From positions 1 to 34,047 of the forward strand of contig SBGP01000015.1 of assembly GCA_006226595.1 (NCBI GenBank): DNA of 34,047 nt. The letters are read 5' to 3'. The notes beneath the pieces were generated by a model. That model saw nothing but the letters and a program-made list of their open reading frames with translations. It had not been told where the DNA came from and ran no database searches. The translations under genes and the position numbers were made by a program. This stretch comes from Deltaproteobacteria bacterium (GTDB taxonomy: Bacteria; Myxococcota_A; UBA796; GCA-2862545). Below are positions 1 to 8,324 of the stretch, piece after piece. Positions within the stretch are counted from its first letter, which is position 1, and the number at the start of each line of letters is the position of its first letter.

Positions 1-90
1 GGAAGCGTGCTGAAGCACGTGACCGACGAGACGACGGGCGAAGGTGTGAAACGGGTCCAGAACGCGACGGGAGAGTTTTTCAGCAGCCTG
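1..90. other. Window-edge noncoding stretch
   Basis: No gene is supported in the first 90 bases. The stretch holds a small inverted repeat at positions 6-19 (CGTGCT-GA-AGCACG) and, at 71-94, a T-run followed by CAGCAGCCTGCTAG that touches the stop codon of the neighbouring kinase gene. The latter resembles insertion-sequence ends I recall, but this cannot be verified here. A reading frame running through these bases is an antisense shadow of the kinase. Confidence 0.4.
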
Positions 91-1869
91 CTAGGAGACC
101 GCGAGGGCCATCGCCGCCCGCAGCTCGTCGATGTGGTACGGCTTGCGCACCATCGAGATCATGCCGACCTCGAGACAGCGCCGCTCGACCTCCGGCTGCG
201 TGTCCGCGGTGACCGCGACGACCGGCAGCGTGGGGTGGAGGAGCCACAGCGCTTCACAGGTCTCGAAGCCGTCCATCTCGGGCATATGAAGGTCGAGGAG
301 GGCCACGTCCACCGCCACCTCGCGGAGCAGGGCCACCGCCTCGGCTCCGGAGTTCGCCCGGTACACGTGGTGTTTGTCCGCCTCGAGCATCAGCTGGAGC
401 ACGACGGCGTTCGCCGGGTTGTCCTCGACCATGAGCACGCGCAGCGTTCGAAGACCGACCTCGCCGCGGGGAATCGGGTCGTCCGCCGTCTCGGGCTCGG
501 TGCGGGGCAATCGGACCCGGAACGTGGTGCCCGACCCGAGCTCACTGTCGAACTCGATGCTCCCGCCCATGCGCCGCGTGAGCTGATGCGCAATCGCCAG
601 GCCCAGACCGACGCCGCCGAACCGCCGCGTGGAAGACGCGTCGCCCTGGGTGAACGGCGCGAAGATGCTGTCCCGGTATGCCTCGGGGATGCCGGGTCCG
701 GTGTCGCTGACCGAGATCACGACCCAGTCGCCATCCTCGCGGGCGCCCACGCGGATCTCGCCGCGCTCGGTGAACTTGACCGCGTTGTGGAGGATGGCGG
801 CGACCACCTGCTTGAGGCGAGCCGGATCGGCGCGGACCCACCCGGAGATCTCATCGAGCTCGAACCGCAGTCCGTCGGCCTGGGCAAGCGCCCGGTAGGC
901 CTTGAAGATGATCTCGAGGGTGCCGGCCACGTGGGTGCCCTCGAGGTCGAACTCCACGGCCCCCGACTCAAGGCGGGCGATCTCGAGGATCTCGTCGATC
1001 AGCTCGAGCAGGGCACGCCCCGATGTCTGCAGCACGTCGACGTACTCGCGTTGCTCGGCGGACAGCCCGGTGCGCCGTAGGATCTCGCTCATGCCCAGCA
1101 CGCCGTTCAGCGGCGTGCGCAGTTCGTGGCCGACGTTTGCGAGGAACTGGGCGCGAATGCTCGACGCCGCCTCGGCGGTCGCCAGGGCATGGACCAGGGC
1201 ATCCTGCGTGTGCTTGGTCTCGGTGAAGTCGCGAACCACGGCTATCCAGGTCCCGTCCGGCAGGGAGCGGATGCGCGCCTCGAAGTGGCCGATGCCAGCC
1301 GGCGTCTCGAGGTCGTACTCGACGACCTGGACCTCACCGGTCGCGCGACTGCGACGCTTGGCACCGAGGAAGCGCTCCTGCATGTCGGGAGGCAGCGCGT
1401 CGCGGAGGTTGGTGCCCAGCCAATCCTCGGGCGGCCGGAGCAGCCGCTTGTCCACCGGGCCCCGGTAGAAGAGGTAGTCGTCGTCCGCGGACAGCATGAA
1501 CACCATGTCCGGCAGGGTCGACAGGATGGACAGCTCGCGCGCTTCGACCTCCGCCACGCGCGGCTTCAGATCGAGCATGGTCCCCACCCAACCGCCGCCC
1601 TTCACGGGCGCGGCCTGGATCCCGACCAGGTGGCCGTTCATCGTCTCGAACTCGAGCTGGATGCCCTCGACTCCGGCCACCCCGAGCAGCCAGGCCTCGA
1701 GCACCTGGGTCTGATCGCACCGCGCGACGCAGTCGTACCAGGCAAAGCCCGACGCGAGCCCGAGCAGCCTCCGACCGGCATCGTTGACCATATTCCACTG
1801 GCCTCGCTCGTCCGCTTCGAACACGCCGACAGCCGACGTCTGAGCCAGGGTGGAGAATCGCTGGGGCAT
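91..1869 (-). CDS. Hybrid sensor histidine kinase/response regulator (PAS-HisKA-HATPase-REC)
   Basis: This is a predicted soluble hybrid histidine kinase of about 592 residues. The N-terminal half looks like two PAS-type sensory modules (one begins near FSTLAQTSAVGVFEADERG, one near LSILSTLPDMVFMLSADDD), with no membrane segment visible. The HisKA phosphoacceptor is His248 in NVGHELRTPLNG. The ATP-binding domain shows the N-box (ILHNAVKFTERG), G1 (SDTGPGIP) and G2 (GGVGLGLAI). The C-terminal receiver has the acidic cluster VEDN, phosphoacceptor Asp526 (LLDLHMPEMDG) and Lys526+50 (Lys576, RKPYH). There is no DNA-binding output, so phosphate presumably passes to a separate Hpt or REC partner. 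The ATG at 1869 is chosen because GGAG lies just upstream and the PAS region starts there; an in-frame start at 1947 would add 26 uncharacteristic residues. It follows the GMC oxidoreductase gene on the same strand after about 130 bp. Ligand and target are unknown. Confidence 0.9.
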   Translation of the reverse strand: MPQRFSTLAQTSAVGVFEADERGQWNMVNDAGRRLLGLASGFAWYDCVARCDQTQVLEAWLLGVAGVEGIQLEFETMNGHLVGIQAAPVKGGGWVGTMLDLKPRVAEVEARELSILSTLPDMVFMLSADDDYLFYRGPVDKRLLRPPEDWLGTNLRDALPPDMQERFLGAKRRSRATGEVQVVEYDLETPAGIGHFEARIRSLPDGTWIAVVRDFTETKHTQDALVHALATAEAASSIRAQFLANVGHELRTPLNGVLGMSEILRRTGLSAEQREYVDVLQTSGRALLELIDEILEIARLESGAVEFDLEGTHVAGTLEIIFKAYRALAQADGLRFELDEISGWVRADPARLKQVVAAILHNAVKFTERGEIRVGAREDGDWVVISVSDTGPGIPEAYRDSIFAPFTQGDASSTRRFGGVGLGLAIAHQLTRRMGGSIEFDSELGSGTTFRVRLPRTEPETADDPIPRGEVGLRTLRVLMVEDNPANAVVLQLMLEADKHHVYRANSGAEAVALLREVAVDVALLDLHMPEMDGFETCEALWLLHPTLPVVAVTADTQPEVERRCLEVGMISMVRKPYHIDELRAAMALAVS

Positions 1870-1976
1870 GACTCCTCGAGCCGTGAAGTACCAGGCCCGG
1901 CCCTTCCCCGTAAAGGCACCGCCGGGCGGTGTCGGACACATCCCCACAGGACGCCCACCGACGGTCGCCGCGACGC

Positions 1977-1990
1977 GGACCCCGCGGTCC
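1977..1990 (-). terminator. Possible hairpin downstream of GMC oxidoreductase
   Basis: GGACC-CCGC-GGTCC can form a 5-bp GC stem with a 4-base loop about 10 bases past the stop codon of the GMC oxidoreductase. No T-tract follows, so an intrinsic terminator is only a possibility. Confidence 0.2.
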
Positions 1991-1999
1991 CGGAACTCG

Positions 2000-3568
2000 C
2001 TAGGACTCGCGCGAGTCAGGACCGCGCGGCGGAAGGAGCGACATGGCCCGCTCGGCCATGGCCGTGATCGTGAGCGACGGATTCACGCCCGGATTGGCCG
2101 ACACCGCAGCTCCATCGCAGACATAGAGCCCGGGGTAGCCGTGTACCTGGTGGTCCGCACCGATGACCCCGTCCGAGCCACTGTCTCCGATGCACGCGCC
2201 ACCGAGGATGTGCGCCGTGGTCGGAATGTTGGCGAGGGTCTCGGTGAACATCGAGACCACGAACCCATCGAGCTTCTCGGCGAAGCGCTCGGCGAGTTCC
2301 GAAGCCTCGGGAATCGAGGCGGTGGGCGGATCGCCCTGGGATACGCGACTCGCCAGGCCGAAGCGACCGAGCCGGAACGCGAGCTGACCTTCGGTCGCGC
2401 GCATGTAGAGCAGGATCGCCGTGGACTTCGACCAGTCGCGCACCGTCATCGCGGCCAGCGCCCGCCGAGGATGCCGGACCATCGTGCCGAGGCTCGCGGC
2501 CAGCCTGCGAGGCAGGCTCTTGCCTGGCGCGTGCGGAAGCACCATCAGCCGGTACAGACCGGCGCCAGCCGAGTAGCGTACGGGCTCGAGGTGGCTCACC
2601 GCGTCGGTGTGGAGGATCGAGCCGATGGCCACGCCCCGCGTGAAGTCGGCGCTGGGATCCCGCGCGGTCACCCCGATGATGCTCTCGGAGTTGGTGCGAA
2701 CGGCCTCGCCGACGCGATCCGACAGGGCGGGCAGACCCTCGGGATCGGCCTTCATGCGCAGCAACAGCTCGGTGGTGCCCATCACGCCGCCGGAGAGCAC
2801 GACGCGATCGGCATGCCAGCGCAGCGTCTCGCCGCCGAAGGTGGGCTCGGCGATCACCTCGTAGCCGCCGTCCCGCGCGGGTCGCACCGCGCTCACCCGG
2901 GTCTCGGGAAGGATCTGCGCCCCATGGTGCTTCTCGGCGAGCCAGAGGTAGTTCTTGTCGAGGGTGTTCTTGGCGCCGTGCTGGCAGCCGAGCATGCACC
3001 CGCCACAGAAGTGGCAGCCCGTGCGGTCGGGGCCCTTGCCGTCGAAGTACGGGTCCGGCACGGTGACGCCGGGCTTGCCGAAGAACACGCCGACGTCGGT
3101 GTGCCGGTACTGGTCGGACTGACCGCGCTCCTCGGCGATCTCGGCGAGGACGGTGTCGGTGATGCCCGCGTGGGGGTTCCGAGCCGCGCCCAGCATGCGC
3201 TGGGCCGTCGCATAGTGCGGTGCGAGCTCGGTCTCCCAGTCGCGCAGGCCCGCCCAGCTCCCGGACTCGAAGAAGGTCTTCTCGGGCACGGGCAGCGTGT
3301 TCGCGTACACGAGCGATCCGCCGCCGACGCCGATGCCGTGCAGCACCGTGACGTGGCGGGTGAACGACATCTTGAACGGACCGGTCATGCCGAGCTGCGG
3401 CTGCCACATGAACCGACGCAGGTCCCAGTTGGTCTTCGGGAGATCACCGGGCTCGAAGCGGCGTCCCTGCTCGATCACGAGCACGGAGTAGCCCTTCTCG
3501 GCGAGGCGGAGCGCGCTGACCGAGCCGCCGAAGCCCGAGCCGACCACGATGGCGTCGAAGTGCTGCAT
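2000..3568 (-). CDS. GMC-family FAD-dependent oxidoreductase (cholesterol oxidase-like)
   Basis: A 522-residue flavoenzyme of the glucose-methanol-choline oxidoreductase family. The N-terminal Rossmann FAD motif is VVGSGFGGSVSA (residues 8-19), followed by an acidic ribose-binding strand (VLVIEQG). A second FAD-contact segment, HGIGVGGGSLVYAN (77-90), is typical of the family. The C-terminal signature NPGVNPSLTITAMAERAM contains the conserved Asn-Pro element near the active site. Four cysteines (C185, C188, C191, C195) sit in GCHFCGGCMLGC followed by an AKNTLDKNYL-like segment, an arrangement I associate with actinobacterial ChoD-like proteins. Substrate is most likely a sterol or other secondary alcohol, but this is inference. 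No signal peptide is visible, so it should be cytosolic. The ATG start sits immediately before the FAD strand. It is divergent from the NUDIX gene with only 44 bp between starts. Confidence 0.88.
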   Translation of the reverse strand: MQHFDAIVVGSGFGGSVSALRLAEKGYSVLVIEQGRRFEPGDLPKTNWDLRRFMWQPQLGMTGPFKMSFTRHVTVLHGIGVGGGSLVYANTLPVPEKTFFESGSWAGLRDWETELAPHYATAQRMLGAARNPHAGITDTVLAEIAEERGQSDQYRHTDVGVFFGKPGVTVPDPYFDGKGPDRTGCHFCGGCMLGCQHGAKNTLDKNYLWLAEKHHGAQILPETRVSAVRPARDGGYEVIAEPTFGGETLRWHADRVVLSGGVMGTTELLLRMKADPEGLPALSDRVGEAVRTNSESIIGVTARDPSADFTRGVAIGSILHTDAVSHLEPVRYSAGAGLYRLMVLPHAPGKSLPRRLAASLGTMVRHPRRALAAMTVRDWSKSTAILLYMRATEGQLAFRLGRFGLASRVSQGDPPTASIPEASELAERFAEKLDGFVVSMFTETLANIPTTAHILGGACIGDSGSDGVIGADHQVHGYPGLYVCDGAAVSANPGVNPSLTITAMAERAMSLLPPRGPDSRES

Positions 3569-3612
3569 GCGCAGTGCCGTAGCACGTCGTCGCGGGGGTG
3601 CTATCTGCTCGC

Positions 3613-4161
3613 ATGCCCTTGCTCGGACCCCGCCGCTGGCGCCCCGTCGCCACTCGCTCCGCCGTCGCGGTGATCCTGCGCGATGGCCCCCGCGGTGACG
3701 AGGTCCTGCTCACCCGCCGCGCGGCGCGCGAGGGCGATCGCTGGTCGGGACACGTGAGCTTTCCGGGGGGCCGCGCCCACCCCGAGGATCGCGATGCCGC
3801 GGCCACCGCGCGCCGCGAGACCCTCGAAGAGATCGGCCTCGAGCTCGGCGATCCCGCGCACCGCCTGCCCTCGGTACTCACCCTGGCCCACGGCTCCCGG
3901 CGACCCATGGCCGTCGATCCCTTCGTATTCCGCATCGACGGCGATCCCGAGCTTCGCCTCAACCATGAGGTCGCCGCCGCGTTCTGGGTCCCCCTGGCGG
4001 CGCTCGCGTCGGGCGAGCTCGCAACGCGGCGCCCGTGGCGCCTCTTCGGTCGCAGCCTGCGCATGCCCGCGTGGCAGTGGGAAGAGCACGTGATCTGGGG
4101 CCTGACCTACGAGATGCTGCGCAGCCTGCTGCACGATCCGCGCGCTCGATCCCCGCGCTAA
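3613..4161 (+). CDS. NUDIX hydrolase, CoA pyrophosphatase-like
   Basis: A 182-residue NUDIX hydrolase. The Nudix box runs from about residue 52 to 76 (PGGRAHPEDRD then AARRETLEEIGLELG region), with metal-binding glutamates at E69, E72 and E73. The extended spacing between the first Gly-Gly and the REx2EE core, together with SFPGG upstream, matches the NudL/CoA-diphosphatase branch, which cleaves CoA or related nucleotide pyrophosphates. The exact substrate is inferred. The ATG at 3613 is preferred over an in-frame GTG at 3598 because the G-rich run GGGGGTG is then well placed as a ribosome site. The small methyltransferase starts 18 bp downstream, so the two are probably cotranscribed. Confidence 0.85.
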   Translation: MPLLGPRRWRPVATRSAVAVILRDGPRGDEVLLTRRAAREGDRWSGHVSFPGGRAHPEDRDAAATARRETLEEIGLELGDPAHRLPSVLTLAHGSRRPMAVDPFVFRIDGDPELRLNHEVAAAFWVPLAALASGELATRRPWRLFGRSLRMPAWQWEEHVIWGLTYEMLRSLLHDPRARSPR

Positions 4162-4179
4162 GCTCGACCGGGGGGACGC

Positions 4180-4767
4180 ATGCGCTGGGTGTTCCGCGAG
4201 CTTCGCGACTGGTGGCGGGGGCAGCGAGAGCCCGAGAGCCGCGCCTTCGACGCGCAGTATGGCACGCGCACGGTGTGGTTCGACCTGTTCAACTACGAGC
4301 CCAGCCTGCCCTCGGTGATCGAAGCCTCGCTCGATGCCCTGGACATCGATGTCGAGGACTACACATTCGTAGATCTCGGCTCTGGCAAGGGACGGGTCGT
4401 GCTGCTCGCCGCGATGCGGCCGTTCCACGAGGTGGTCGGCATCGAGTACCGCGAGCGCCTGCACGGACTCGCCCTCGACAACCTCGCGAGCTTTCGCGGA
4501 GACCTCGCCGCCCCGGTGCGCTTCGAGTGTGCCGATGCCGCCAGGGCCCGCCTTCCCGACGGTCCACTCGTGCTCTACCTGTTCAACCCTTTCCCGGCCG
4601 AGGTGCTGGTCGGCATCCTCGCGAAGATCCAGGACAGCGCGCGGCTCGTGTACGTGAACCCGGTCGCGGGTGAGGTCCTCGACGAGCTCGGCTGGGAGGA
4701 GATCGCGCGCCACGAAGACGAGGACGTCGTGCGCAGCTGGAGGATCTACGCTGGACCGTATGACTGA
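4180..4767 (+). CDS. Class I SAM-dependent methyltransferase, substrate unknown
   Basis: A 195-residue predicted methyltransferase with a Rossmann-like fold. Motif I is FVDLGSGKGRV (residues 63-73), binding S-adenosylmethionine, and the acidic end of strand 2 is VVGIEY with Glu89. A motif IV-like segment is VLYLFNPFP. The N-terminal region is rich in Trp and Arg (WVFRELRDWWRGQ) and may be amphipathic. The FNPF element differs from the NPPY of N6-adenine enzymes and from typical protein-Arg enzymes, so no substrate is assigned. The ATG follows a GGGGGG run at a good distance. It lies between the NUDIX gene and the phosphodiesterase/kinase pair, all on the same strand. Confidence 0.8.
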   Translation: MRWVFRELRDWWRGQREPESRAFDAQYGTRTVWFDLFNYEPSLPSVIEASLDALDIDVEDYTFVDLGSGKGRVVLLAAMRPFHEVVGIEYRERLHGLALDNLASFRGDLAAPVRFECADAARARLPDGPLVLYLFNPFPAEVLVGILAKIQDSARLVYVNPVAGEVLDELGWEEIARHEDEDVVRSWRIYAGPYD

Positions 4768-4776
4768 CGATCGTCA
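4765..4776. promoter_or_regulatory. 12-bp perfect palindrome at methyltransferase stop
   Basis: TGACGATCGTCA is a perfect 12-base palindrome that begins with the TGA stop of the methyltransferase and lies 27 bases before the next start codon. It could be an operator for the downstream phosphodiesterase-kinase pair or simply a small hairpin. No matching second copy was noticed. Confidence 0.25.
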
Positions 4777-4802
4777 CTCGGGCCGGCGGACCTCGCGCTA
4801 GC

Positions 4803-5660
4803 TTGCGCCCCATGACGCCCCTGATCCTCGTCCTGCTCGCCTGTGGTCAACCCGAACCCGAGCCCGTCGATCCGCTCCGCAAGGTGCTGGTGGTGGGCTG
4901 GGACGGCGTGCGCGCCGATGCCATCGACGCCGTGGACACGCCGAACCTCGACCGACTGCACGTCGACACCGCCGCGAGCACCCAGCTCACCGGACCGACG
5001 AAGAGCGCGCCCGGGTGGATGAGCGTGCTCACCGGGGTCGAGCCCGAGAAGCACGGGGTGGTCGCCAACGGCGAGTACGACGGACGCGACGCGAGCTGGA
5101 CGACCCTGGCGACCCGGGCCAACGAGGCCGGCGCTGGCCCGGTGGTGGCCGCGGTGCACTGGCCCGAGGTGCTCGCGAGCATCCTCGAGCCCGAGAGCAC
5201 CGCGGACGCGACCCTCGGCACCGACGAGGAGGTGGCGTCGTGGATGGCCGCCGCCATCGACACGGACGACGGGCGCGTGGGCATCACCCACTTCGACGAC
5301 CCCGATCACGCCGGGCACGCCGGGCACGCCAGCGGCTACAGCGTCGACAACCCCGAGTACACGCAGGCCATCGCCGGAGACGACGCGTTCCTCGGCGAGA
5401 TGCTCGACGCGATCGAAGCCAGTGTCGAGGCGCGCGACGAGTCGTGGCTCGTGCTCGTCACCACCGACCACGGCGGCGAAGGCACCGACCACGGGCCGCA
5501 AGAGCCCGTGTACCAGGAGATCTTCCTCGCGGCGGGCGTGTTCGGCGAGGCCGTCGACTTCGACTTCGCGGGAACGAGCCACCTCGACGTGACGCCCACC
5601 GCCCTCACCTGGCTCGGCGTCGCCCACGAAGGACTCGACGGCAACGTGCTCATCCCGTAG
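4803..5660 (+). CDS. Type I phosphodiesterase/alkaline phosphatase-superfamily lipoprotein
   Basis: A 285-residue predicted periplasmic or outer-membrane lipoprotein. A very short hydrophobic stretch ends in the lipobox LLAC (Cys14), followed by a Pro/Glu linker. The catalytic fold starts at VLVVGWDGVRAD with metal ligand Asp34. The nucleophile is probably Ser68 in TKSAPGWMSVLTG, followed by EPEKHGV. Further metal ligands are in HFDDPDHAGH and TTDHGGEGTDHG. This set is typical of nucleotide pyrophosphatase/phosphodiesterase-like enzymes of the alkaline phosphatase superfamily; the substrate is unknown. The HAGHAGHAS stretch contains an exact 9-bp tandem duplication. The TTG at 4803 is used because it adds an Arg to the signal peptide; the ATG at 4812 is the alternative. 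The Ser/Thr kinase starts 18 bp after its stop, which suggests joint expression. Confidence 0.83.
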   Translation: MRPMTPLILVLLACGQPEPEPVDPLRKVLVVGWDGVRADAIDAVDTPNLDRLHVDTAASTQLTGPTKSAPGWMSVLTGVEPEKHGVVANGEYDGRDASWTTLATRANEAGAGPVVAAVHWPEVLASILEPESTADATLGTDEEVASWMAAAIDTDDGRVGITHFDDPDHAGHAGHASGYSVDNPEYTQAIAGDDAFLGEMLDAIEASVEARDESWLVLVTTDHGGEGTDHGPQEPVYQEIFLAAGVFGEAVDFDFAGTSHLDVTPTALTWLGVAHEGLDGNVLIP

Positions 5661-5678
5661 CGGACGGTAGACTGGGTC

Positions 5679-8288
5679 GTGCACCTCGACCTCGGAACCG
5701 CCATCGATCGCTACGTCGTGGAGCGCCGCCTCGGCCAGGGCGGCGTAGCGACGGTGTACCGCGTGCGCCACGAGGGCCTCGGGACGGTGCACGCGCTCAA
5801 GGTGGTGCACGTCCCCTCCCCCGCGATCACCGAGCGCTTGCTCCGCGAGGGGCGCGCCCAGGGCCAGCTGCGCCACCCGAACGTCGTCGCCGTCACCGAC
5901 CTCGTGAGCGTGCGCGGCGCCCCGGGCCTGGTCATGGAGCTCGTGCCCGGCCCCTCGCTCGACCGCTTCCTCGAGGAAGTGCCGCTCACCCTCGACGAAG
6001 CCGACCTGCTCGCGCGGGGCATCCTCGCGGGGGTTGCCGCCGCCCACCGGGCGGGGCTCGTCCATCGCGATCTCAAGCCCGGGAACGTGCTCCTCGAGGT
6101 CCAGGATCACCAGGTCGTGCCGAAGATCGTCGACTTCGGGCTGGCGAAGGCACTGACCACCGACTCGGCCTCGCCGCTGGAGACCCGCGCCGGCGCCTCC
6201 CTCGGCACCCCCGCGTACATGGCTCCCGAGCAGATCGACGACGCGAGCAGCGTGGACGAGCGTGCCGACGTGTTCGCCCTCGGCGCCATCCTCTACGAGC
6301 TCGCCGTGGGCCGTCGAGCCTACGAGGCCGACACCGTGCCCGCCATCTACGCGCAGATCCGCTCGGGTGCGCACGGACCGGTCCCGGACACGCTCCCGGA
6401 CCGCATGCAGCGCGCGATCCGCGGCGCGCTGTCGCTGAGCCCCGACGACCGGCCGGCTTCCGTCGCTGCGCTCGCCGAGCTGTGGGCCGAGGACACGCCG
6501 CCCCCCCGCGTCACGTGGGGTACACGCGCCCTCGAGGTCGCCTCGGCACCGGCGATCTCCGCCCCGTCCGCGCTCGACACGCCCTCGACCTCGACCTTCG
6601 CCGGCGAAGACGACAACCGCACGACCCAGGAGACCTGGGCCGCCGACGACTTCGCGCTGCAGTCCACCGTGGACCAGACGCTGCCACCCGTGGATCCGCC
6701 GCCATCCCGACGGCCATGGCTCGCCCTGGTCGGCGGACTGCTCGCGGCCCTCGTCATCGGCGTGGGCGTCGCCTCGCTCGACCCCCACCCCACCGACCAG
6801 GTCCTGCGCGTCGACGGCACGCCGGTGCTCGCAGACGCCGCGACCCAGCGCCAGTTCGAGGAGGCATGGCAGGCCTACCTCGACGGCGACTTCGCCGAGA
6901 CCTCGCGGCGCCTGGTGGCCGTGCGCGAAGCGCTGCCCGACGAGCCGCTGCCCCACATGCTCGCCAGCGGCGCCCTCATGTTCGATGGCGACGTGCCCGA
7001 GGCCCTCGACGCGATGACCGCCGCGCGCACCGCAGCGAACCTGCACCCCGAGGCCATCGGCGCTTCCCTGGCACGCACCTTCCACGACCTGCAGCTCGCC
7101 GGCAAGAGCGTCGGACCGCCGCTCGATGCGTACATCGACGCCCATCCCGAGGACTACCTCGCGAAGGTCATGCGGGCGCAGTACTGCTCGACCACCTCGG
7201 ACCCGAAGGTGTGCGAGACGAGCCACGCGAGCCTGCTCGCCCACGACGACCAGCAGATCGTCGCCCACCACGCGCGCGCGCGGTCGTGGCTGGACCTCGG
7301 TGAGCTCGCCCGCGTGCGCGAGGCCGCCGAGGACGGGCTGGCGATCGATCCCGCCGAGCCCGGGCTGCTCGCCCTGTATGGCAACGCGTGGATGGCCGAA
7401 GGCGCACACGACCGGGCACGAGAGGCCTTCGAGCGCGCTCTGAAGGCCGATCCACGCGAGAACGGTCCCAAGCTGTCCCTCGCCAAGCTGTCCCTGCTCT
7501 CCGACGACGGAACCTGGGACGTCCGCACCGCCGAGCTGCTCGCGCCCACCGTGCCTGCCGAGCAGCGCACCTCCGTGCACACCGAGGCCGCCGAGACCCT
7601 GCTCGCCATCGGACGTCCGCACGCAGCCCTCGCCCACCTCGACCAGGCTCTCGCCATCGAGCGGGAGGAGGGCAGCGCCCTCGGCGTGCTCACGGTGATG
7701 AGCCTGCGTTCGCCGGCCCTGCAGATGCTGGAGCAGCCCGAGGCGATCTCCACGCTGATCGACGACCAGCTGGCGCTGATCGCCGGAGCGCCGGAAATCC
7801 CGAACCCGGTGCGCAACCGCTATGCCGCGTATCGCCCGTGGACCGACGGCATGATCGCGGCGAAGGCCGGCGATCGCGCTGGCGTGGCCCAGGCCCTCGA
7901 CCGCGTGCAGCGCGCCGAGGTGCCCCAGAAGGGCGTGGTCGAGGCCCTGTCCCGCGAGCTGGCCGTCCTCGACGGGGACGTCGACGGCATCGCCGCTCAC
8001 GCGACCTTCTTCTGGACCACCTGCGATCGCCAGGCCGCCCTCGGCGGCGCCTACCGCCGCGCCGGAGCCCTGGACCTCGCCGAGCAAGCCTGGCAAGCCG
8101 TGCTCGACGCCCCGTGTCGCCTCCATCGTCCCGAGCGAGCCAAGCGCGTGGGCGCACTCGTCGGCCTCGCCGAGCTACGCAGTGGATCCGAGCGCGACGC
8201 GCTGGTCGCCGAGGCCCGCGCCCTGTGGCCGGCCCCCGAGCCCGACGTGCCCCTCGCACAGCGCCTCGCCGCGCTCACCCCGCCCTAG
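5679..8288 (+). CDS. Membrane-anchored Ser/Thr protein kinase with TPR-like extracytoplasmic region
   Basis: An 869-residue bacterial eukaryotic-type Ser/Thr kinase. The N-terminal catalytic domain (about residues 12-275) has the Gly-rich loop LGQGGVATVYR (18-28), Lys41, C-helix Glu57, the catalytic HRDLKPGN with Asp131, DFG at 152-154 and an APE motif (MAPEQ). A Pro/Ser/Thr-rich linker precedes one transmembrane helix near residues 345-366. The C-terminal part (about 390-869) is alpha-helical and Ala/Leu-rich with TPR-like repeats such as LYGNAWMAEGAHDRAREAFERALKADP, so it should lie outside the cytoplasm. Similar kinase-TM-TPR architectures are common in Myxococcota. The start is GTG with a weak ribosome site, consistent with coupling to the lipoprotein gene upstream. 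Signal and substrates are unknown. Confidence 0.93.
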   Translation: MHLDLGTAIDRYVVERRLGQGGVATVYRVRHEGLGTVHALKVVHVPSPAITERLLREGRAQGQLRHPNVVAVTDLVSVRGAPGLVMELVPGPSLDRFLEEVPLTLDEADLLARGILAGVAAAHRAGLVHRDLKPGNVLLEVQDHQVVPKIVDFGLAKALTTDSASPLETRAGASLGTPAYMAPEQIDDASSVDERADVFALGAILYELAVGRRAYEADTVPAIYAQIRSGAHGPVPDTLPDRMQRAIRGALSLSPDDRPASVAALAELWAEDTPPPRVTWGTRALEVASAPAISAPSALDTPSTSTFAGEDDNRTTQETWAADDFALQSTVDQTLPPVDPPPSRRPWLALVGGLLAALVIGVGVASLDPHPTDQVLRVDGTPVLADAATQRQFEEAWQAYLDGDFAETSRRLVAVREALPDEPLPHMLASGALMFDGDVPEALDAMTAARTAANLHPEAIGASLARTFHDLQLAGKSVGPPLDAYIDAHPEDYLAKVMRAQYCSTTSDPKVCETSHASLLAHDDQQIVAHHARARSWLDLGELARVREAAEDGLAIDPAEPGLLALYGNAWMAEGAHDRAREAFERALKADPRENGPKLSLAKLSLLSDDGTWDVRTAELLAPTVPAEQRTSVHTEAAETLLAIGRPHAALAHLDQALAIEREEGSALGVLTVMSLRSPALQMLEQPEAISTLIDDQLALIAGAPEIPNPVRNRYAAYRPWTDGMIAAKAGDRAGVAQALDRVQRAEVPQKGVVEALSRELAVLDGDVDGIAAHATFFWTTCDRQAALGGAYRRAGALDLAEQAWQAVLDAPCRLHRPERAKRVGALVGLAELRSGSERDALVAEARALWPAPEPDVPLAQRLAALTPP

Positions 8289-8324
8289 CGTGGACAAACC
8301 CGGACATGACTTCAGGGTGGGGTA

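Noticed and set aside
4746-8126. A 1126-codon minus-strand frame opposite the phosphodiesterase and kinase genes
   Set aside because: Antisense shadow of two genes with clear catalytic motifs; low-complexity Gly/Val/His/Arg translation without motifs.
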